This document shows, piece by piece, positions 58,047-64,000 of a stretch of DNA of 64,000 nucleotides; the first letter of the stretch is position 1, and the number at the start of each line of letters is the position of its first letter. Below the pieces are notes generated by a model, which saw nothing but the letters and a program-made list of their open reading frames with translations, searched no databases and had not been told where the DNA came from. The stretch lies in the NCBI GenBank assembly GCA_013396655.1, contig WBMV01006658.1:54673-118672 (forward strand), in the 5' to 3' direction. A program made the translations under genes and the position numbers. Origin of the DNA: Campylorhamphus procurvoides (taxonomy: Eukaryota > Chordata > Aves > Passeriformes > Dendrocolaptidae).

Positions 58047-61000
58047 CTACATCTTCTCGTAAGTTAATTCATGGCCACATACAGTGCATGTCTTTTTATA
58101 TGTATCTTCATCAATGTTTTCTTCTGGTCCATACTCATGCTCATGGATACTAGCTTCTTTCTTCCACAAACTACTTCTCACAGCACGGCGAAGTTCTGGT
58201 GAGATACACAAGAAAATGTTAAGATATTAATAAATCTTAAATAATGTTTAATAAAACTCAAGCTAATCTCCTTTCTGAGGCCTACAGATAACAAAATGCT
58301 TTGCTGCTTGTCTTCCATAAATTTTGGGCAAGCATCTGCTCTCGCAAGAACAAGCTCTGACTTGCCTTGCAATGCTCACCTTGTTTGCCTATGTTAAAGG
58401 CTAAGAACTACACCGGCATGGGATCTCACAGGCAAAGATTTTCCATCTGGACTAAAGATGTGTTGCTGCCTTTTTACACAAAGCCATTCAAAGGTGTCCA
58501 AAAGGGATCGGTAGAATGCAAAGGAAAAGTTTTTATAGAACACCTCATTTATTTTACATGACCAAGGCAGTCATTTTCATTCAGGTCACAGTGAGCCTCC
58601 CAAATGACTTGGCATTCTCCAAGTTTTATGCCCAATAATATGAGTTGCCTTTGCAGCATCTGCAGTGAAATCCACGGGTTCTCCAGAGTGCACAGGCTGG
58701 CAGCAGAGCCCAGGGTATTTTCCGGATGTTGCAAGCAGGTGGCAAGCATACTGAAGAGCAAAACGTGGTCACATTTTGAGCCAAGCCATTCAGGCTGCAA
58801 ACTTTGTCACATTAAGGCCTGTACTTGCACTGAACTCTGGCACCTTGGCTACAGCTGCTGCCAGTCCTTCTGTGCACAAACACCAACAGCCCAGAGCCAT
58901 TATTTGTACAGTATCAAGTTCTGTCTCCTACACAACACCAGTACCCCCAGCTGGAGCTTTCTGCCCCTGCGAGTGCCAAGCCAAAGCAAAATGGGGATGC
59001 TACAGGTGGCACAGAAGTTCCATCCATCAAATACTCTCCTAAATAGTAACTTCTCAGGAAAAAAAATCCAAGGATAATGTGCAATAAAGCAAGCATCTGA
59101 GAATTCTGTGAAGAATGTTGAGAAAAGGCATTTTCTACCCTCACTTACAATCACTCCATCCAAGGGCCTATCTGTCACAGAACTAACCCCATTGCCATAA
59201 AAATCCATGTTCTCTACAAATTGAAAGTAACAGGAGCAATCCATGGCACATTCTGTGTCATACAAAAAAAAACCATAATGAACCATCATAATTGATTTCT
59301 GTCACTTCATGTCCACAGGACAACAGGGTAATTTAGCTTTGAAGGTATCTCAGTCCTACAGTCCAATCCTCTGCCCAAAATAGTCAGCTATGAGGTCAGA
59401 CCAAACTGCTCCAGTTTCACCCCCACTTCTTGAAAACCTCCACTGTGCCACATTGAAGACTTTCTCAGTACCTTAATCAGATGCAGACACAAACAGAACC
59501 ATACTTAACCTCAGGTAACTGCAGTATATAAGTTTAACCCTTTACCTTTAACTTTCTTATCAAACTTCTTCTGTTTCATCTTCTCTCTGCTGTCACGGCG
59601 GAGCTCCTTTGCTTCTTGCAATGCTTCTTCACTACCCCACACTTCAAGTGAACGCTTGATTACCTACAGGATGGACATAAATGCCTTTTTTTCCCCCCCT
59701 GAAACGATAAAAGTAAACTATTCTGACTTGTAAATTTAGTTTTTTCCTGTGCATACATAAACCAACCCAGTCTTTCTCTGACTCCCATTCTGTCCCTGCT
59801 CTTGACACACAAAATACCACATTCCTTCCACAGGAAAGGGAAATACTGGTTTTTAGTATCAGCTGGATGTAACTTAGGAAAAGTTAAACCCAGCTCTGCT
59901 TCTGCATATATTTTCATGAAAGCAATAACATTCCTGTAAAAATAAGAAATGGTAAGAGCCCTGGAAATCCACCTGCCTTTCCTGCTGCCTCTGAGGACAG
60001 ATCTGTGAACACAGCTACAAAAGGCCACACACAGGAGCAGCTATCCCAGGCACTTCAGAGTAGCACTGAAAGGCCATGTGGTTCATAACTTGTAATTCTG
60101 CAACCCACTGAAGTTGGTCTCCATGAGTGTTTTCAAAAGGCACTCAAATACAGACATTTTCACAAATTTGGACCACTATCCACCTCTAAGCAGCTTTGCG
60201 TAACACAGCTTTCACAAAATCATTCAGGTACTGAGTGACACCATTTTGGCTAGCAAAGTTGTACAAAACAGAGAGGTCTGAAATACAGGAAGTTTCTATA
60301 CCTGGAGTTTTAAATAAAGTTTCATTTCACCCCATCGTGAATTATGAGGGTTTTTCTTCACAATGAATCTGAGCACTGGTTCCCTCTTGTCTAAGTCACA
60401 GTCTTTAAGGAGATATTCTTCTTTTGCTTCTGTCCTTGTTATAAGCTTATGCTTATCTTCAACATCTCTGTAAGATGTAAAATAATTATGAGAAAGCTGC
60501 ACCCTAAAACCACAGGTTATTAACATCTAAGTCCCCATCCCTTTTAACATTCCTGAAATACAGGTAGCCCTAATACCCTCTGTTTTTCATGCATGCAAAT
60601 AACTTTGGATTCCAACAGTCTAACTAAACTCCAGGCTAGATTTACTGAAATTAAATGTTTAAAAGTTCTCCCATTTGAGCAAACACAGGCTGAGAAGCCT
60701 GCTATTCTAGAAAGGCTCTTCTATTTTCTTACAAGAGGGAGTAACTGAAAATGAGTATGAATAATTTTAGGTATTCACCTAACCCAGACACAATCCAAGA
60801 GGACAAAAGTGTCAGCCAGACACATGGCCAAGAGAGAGTGTGTGAGGCAGGACACATCACTTGAGAATACACACTCTGTAAGCTTCTAGATCCCAGAAAC
60901 TGATTAGCAACACAAAGCACTTGTTTCTATAATGCAAGATGGTAAGCAGAGGTATCATAACAGAAAAACCTTTAAAGATTGTAGCTTTTACCAGACAGAG

Positions 61001-62146
61001 TGAAAAACTGTGTAACCACAGCAGCATTTATGAGTTAATGGAAAAAATTACATTTACGCAATCCCGACTGAAGTGCAACTCGAATTGCTTGAGCTGGGAT
61101 AAACTGCCAAACACAAAGTGCTAACAACGGTCAAGGAAGCACTGCTGTAAATGTAGATTTACTAGAATTCAAAGTTCACAGTAACAGCTAATGCACCGAG
61201 GATTCTCTAACGTTCAGCTGCAAGAACTTTGAAGGAAAACTACTCCCGAGGCTTTAAGTCCTGCCCTTTACACTGTAACTTCCAAAGACGGCACTCTGCC
61301 TCCAATGCCTATGAACTGCCTACACCACGTGCACACACCCAACCACTCCCTGCAGTGAAATGTGTAGGCTCCCAGCACCAACTCCCAGCTGCCCTTTTCT
61401 TTCTTTCATTCACCCAATTCACTCTTACACACATGGCTGGCTAGTTGCTGCAGTTGGTTTCATTGCCCTGGTTATCTTGATGCCCTTTGATTTTCTGTGT
61501 TAAAGATAAGAGCGCAGAGACTGCCTTCCACTCAAGGTCGAACTTCGGCTTACCCTGCAGGCCAACCAGTAACCTCCCATAGGGGCTCTGCCCTTTGGCT
61601 GCTGTGCTCCCAGTCTGCTCATGCTGACAAAGCACCAACTCCACGCTGGTTAAGTCACTAGGGCCACAAACATGCTCCTAATCCCCATTTTACTTCAGAG
61701 GGCAGAGATCTGTGTTCCATCAGGTTTTCAACCGGCTCTACTCTGCAGCCAGACCAACTTTTACTGACAAATACACCAGGATGCTCTTGTGACATATTCC
61801 CATGTCACATGAAAAACCACTGATGTCCCCTATCCTGACGCAGGCTTCTAAGACATTGCTGTGATTCAATTCCATAATGGAAAATACACAGGCTATCAGC
61901 CAGCTTTCAATTACTTTAAGTTATTGGAATGTTTCTTCAGTAACAACTTTTTTATTAAAGAGAATGACTGCAATTCACTAAATTATAGCCAGCAATCGTT
62001 ATGTAAAATAGTGCTTCCCTCTCCTGATTATTTGTAATACCTGCAATTATCACATGTTGCCCAATCAAAGTGCTGCATAAGGTAGGAGTCCATGAATTCT
62101 TTGCCACAGTCTCCACAGATGAGATAGTCAAATTCTAGTACGGGTG
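58047..62146 (-). CDS. XPA: DNA repair protein XPA, four 3' coding exons
   Basis: Exons in transcript order on the minus strand: 62146-62041, 60467-60302, 59663-59546, 58195-58047 (stop 58049-58047). They join in frame to 178 residues, matching about residues 96-273 of the 273-aa human protein. XPA is the damage-verification scaffold of nucleotide-excision repair; it binds DNA junctions, RPA, ERCC1 and TFIIH in the nucleus. The zinc finger is intact: CGDC, 17 residues, then CDNC. The DNA-binding core follows ([34 protein letters not shown]), then a basic helix ([14 protein letters not shown]) and the TFIIH-binding end ([22 protein letters not shown]). The RPA32- and ERCC1-binding N-terminus, encoded by two exons in human, is not found up to 64000 and should lie beyond. 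NCBP1 is its tail-to-tail neighbour. Confidence 0.95.
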
Positions 62147-64000
62147 CTAATAGAAAAAAATATTTTTTAAAGGGACTACAATGATTAAAACAAGCATCTA
62201 GAATTGGTATTACAGGCAATTTTACTAAAATTCACATTATAGCATGATACAGACTAGTTTCACTCTAAGTTTTCCAGAATGATACAGTACAAATTCAAAC
62301 CCATTACCAGACAATACCATCTCTGCCAATATATTTGTTTTTGTTGGAAATGTTAATACTTGAGTTCAACATTTAAATGCATACATTTGTTTTAACTTAG
62401 CCATTTAACAAAAAGAAAAAATTCTCATTTCCCCACCAAGTGCTTCATACCCCTTTCTACCACTTCCTCTATTCCGACCCTCCCAAAATACGTCCTGATT
62501 TATAGAGGACATGTGGGTCGGAACTGGAGGAAGAAGAGAAGAGGACGCATTTTGAAGAGGGTGGCCAGAGCAGGAAACTACAGGAGCTGCGCTGGCATCA
62601 GAGTTCTCTCAGCCCAGCTCCAGTTTTTTTCCTAGCTCAGCCACACCTGCCTCTCCCTAAACGCACTCAGTTGAGGCCTGGGGCAGTTGGCAAGGTTCTT
62701 GTCTGTTCCAGCTGGCAGAAACGGAGGTGGATGGCCAGAGAGCTGCTAGGAGTGGAATGGGGATGGAGCTCCACTACAATCCTCTCCCCAAGCCCTCTCA
62801 GCACTGCTCCAAGCCCAGACTCATCTCAGCACCAGCCACTGCTTCTGGGCGCATCCTCAACGGGTGGATCACCTCCAGAGTCATCACCATCTGTTTTACA
62901 TTCCATGGGACACCAAGAAACACCGATTCAGGAAAACAGCTACAAGGAACATTCCTTAAACAGTAATACTGGAATTCTAGCAAAAAAGTAACATTTCGGT
63001 ACAATTTTGAGATCTGGAAATGAGAAAATGCTGTGAAATTTTAAGACCACCTGGAGCAGAAGATTAATGGTTGACATGCAGCGCCACACATTTTAATTGC
63101 GTTTGCATTTATAGCAGATCCGATCCGGCAAAGTCGACATTTTATGTAAATTCCGTCCTACTAGCGACAGCCGGATGCTCAGTAGTTCAGTCATTTCATA
63201 CTCTTACATCACATTCCATCATTTAAGGCAGCGCTCCCGCGAACACGAAGACATTTTATTAAGACAATGACGTTATGAATTACACAGCAAAAAATACCCT
63301 CCGTGCAAAGGCATCCCAGATCTACTTTAATTTATATTTAAACATTAGCCCATCAAAAGAACCAGAGCTGCTAATTGTTTACACTGTTAATGAAATCTGG
63401 TGCTGATTTCTAACAAAGAGATACACTGCACCAACAGCCCCGCAGCTGAATCAAGCAGAACAAAGCAAGACAAAGACAATCCCAGAGAAGAAAGTGGATC
63501 TATTTTGGGACCCTTACTTCTCCATTTGCTTTTTGGTGGGGAGAATATCGCACGGCAACGTGCTGAAATTCCCCACCGAACGATCAGTAACTTGGCGCCA
63601 GCACGTTTTATAACGATAAAAGCTGGCACTGCAGCAGCGCGCCGGTCTTGGCACAAACCACATCAACCCCAAAATTCCCAGAACCGACAAAGCCGCGCAG
63701 GTTTACTTTAATGTCGGTCTTAAAATTCTAATTCCCCAAAATAAATAATGGAAATAACGTTTACAGAAGGGAGGAAAAAAAAATTAAAAATGTGCTATAC
63801 CCAAGGGCACTGGCTGTGTCCCACTTCCGCGGCTTAAAATTCTTCATTTTTAATTACCGAGCATGTGCTATAGCCGATTTAATGCTGAAAAGAATCGGAC
63901 GCGCCACTAATCGAGCACATCCAGAAAAACGTGGGGAGAGGGGGAGGGGAAATGAAAGGAAAAGAAAAAAAAAAGAAAAAGACGGTAAGAAAGGAGGATA
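62147..64000 (-). other. XPA intron upstream of the zinc-finger exon
   Basis: I looked for the acidic run and first exon expected of XPA and found neither on the minus strand. The stretch is probably one intron, open at the window edge. An A-rich, purine-rich tail (63,940-64,000) ends the window. Confidence 0.5.

Noticed and set aside
62671..62991. 106-codon + strand open frame in the XPA intron
   Set aside because: No family likeness and no splice-linked partner; most likely incidental.

Overview
The window is vertebrate nuclear DNA, almost certainly from a bird. The genes have many short exons separated by large AT-rich introns. The dominant repeats are CR1 LINEs of the avian type, and one LTR-like insertion resembles avian endogenous-retrovirus LTRs. 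I read the exon structures directly by joining splice-site-flanked segments in frame. Gene names come from recognising the encoded proteins, without a database search.

Four conserved genes alternate in orientation: TMOD1 (+, 3' part, 188-7083), TSTD2 (-, 11642-20563, 5' end lost at an assembly gap), NCBP1 (+, complete, 20713-51154, 23 coding exons, 794 aa) and XPA (-, 3' four coding exons, 58047-62146). To my knowledge this is the order seen on human chromosome 9q22, so the block looks like conserved synteny; in birds it is probably on the Z chromosome (inference). TMOD1/TSTD2 and NCBP1/XPA are tail to tail. TSTD2/NCBP1 are head to head across a CpG island at about 20.3-20.96 kb that presumably holds a shared promoter, but part of it is replaced by a single N at 20564.

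Region by region: 1-8.5 kb is the C-terminal leucine-rich-repeat half of tropomodulin-1 and its 3' UTR. From 8.5 to 11.6 kb there is no gene, only probable 3' UTR sequence. From 11.6 to 20.6 kb lies TSTD2, a rhodanese-fold protein of the TrhO/UPF0176 type. From 20.7 to 51.2 kb lies NCBP1, the 80-kDa nuclear cap-binding subunit. Its introns contain a CR1 fragment (29.7 kb), a diverged intronic duplication around exons 13-14 (34.2-36.7 kb), and an antisense 5'-truncated CR1 (46.4-49.3 kb) carrying two N gaps, one flanked by an artefactual 274-bp duplication. From 51.2 to 57.9 kb is the NCBP1 3' UTR plus a second antisense CR1 with a nested LTR-like insertion. From 58.0 to 64.0 kb is XPA, whose first two coding exons lie beyond the window.

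The genes are not one pathway: actin pointed-end capping, a probable tRNA-modification-type protein, mRNA cap binding and nucleotide-excision repair. I found no undescribed biological system. The most interesting signals are a textbook U12-type (minor-spliceosome) intron in NCBP1, the intronic duplication that reuses an exon-intron boundary, and the assembly damage at the shared promoter and in CR1.
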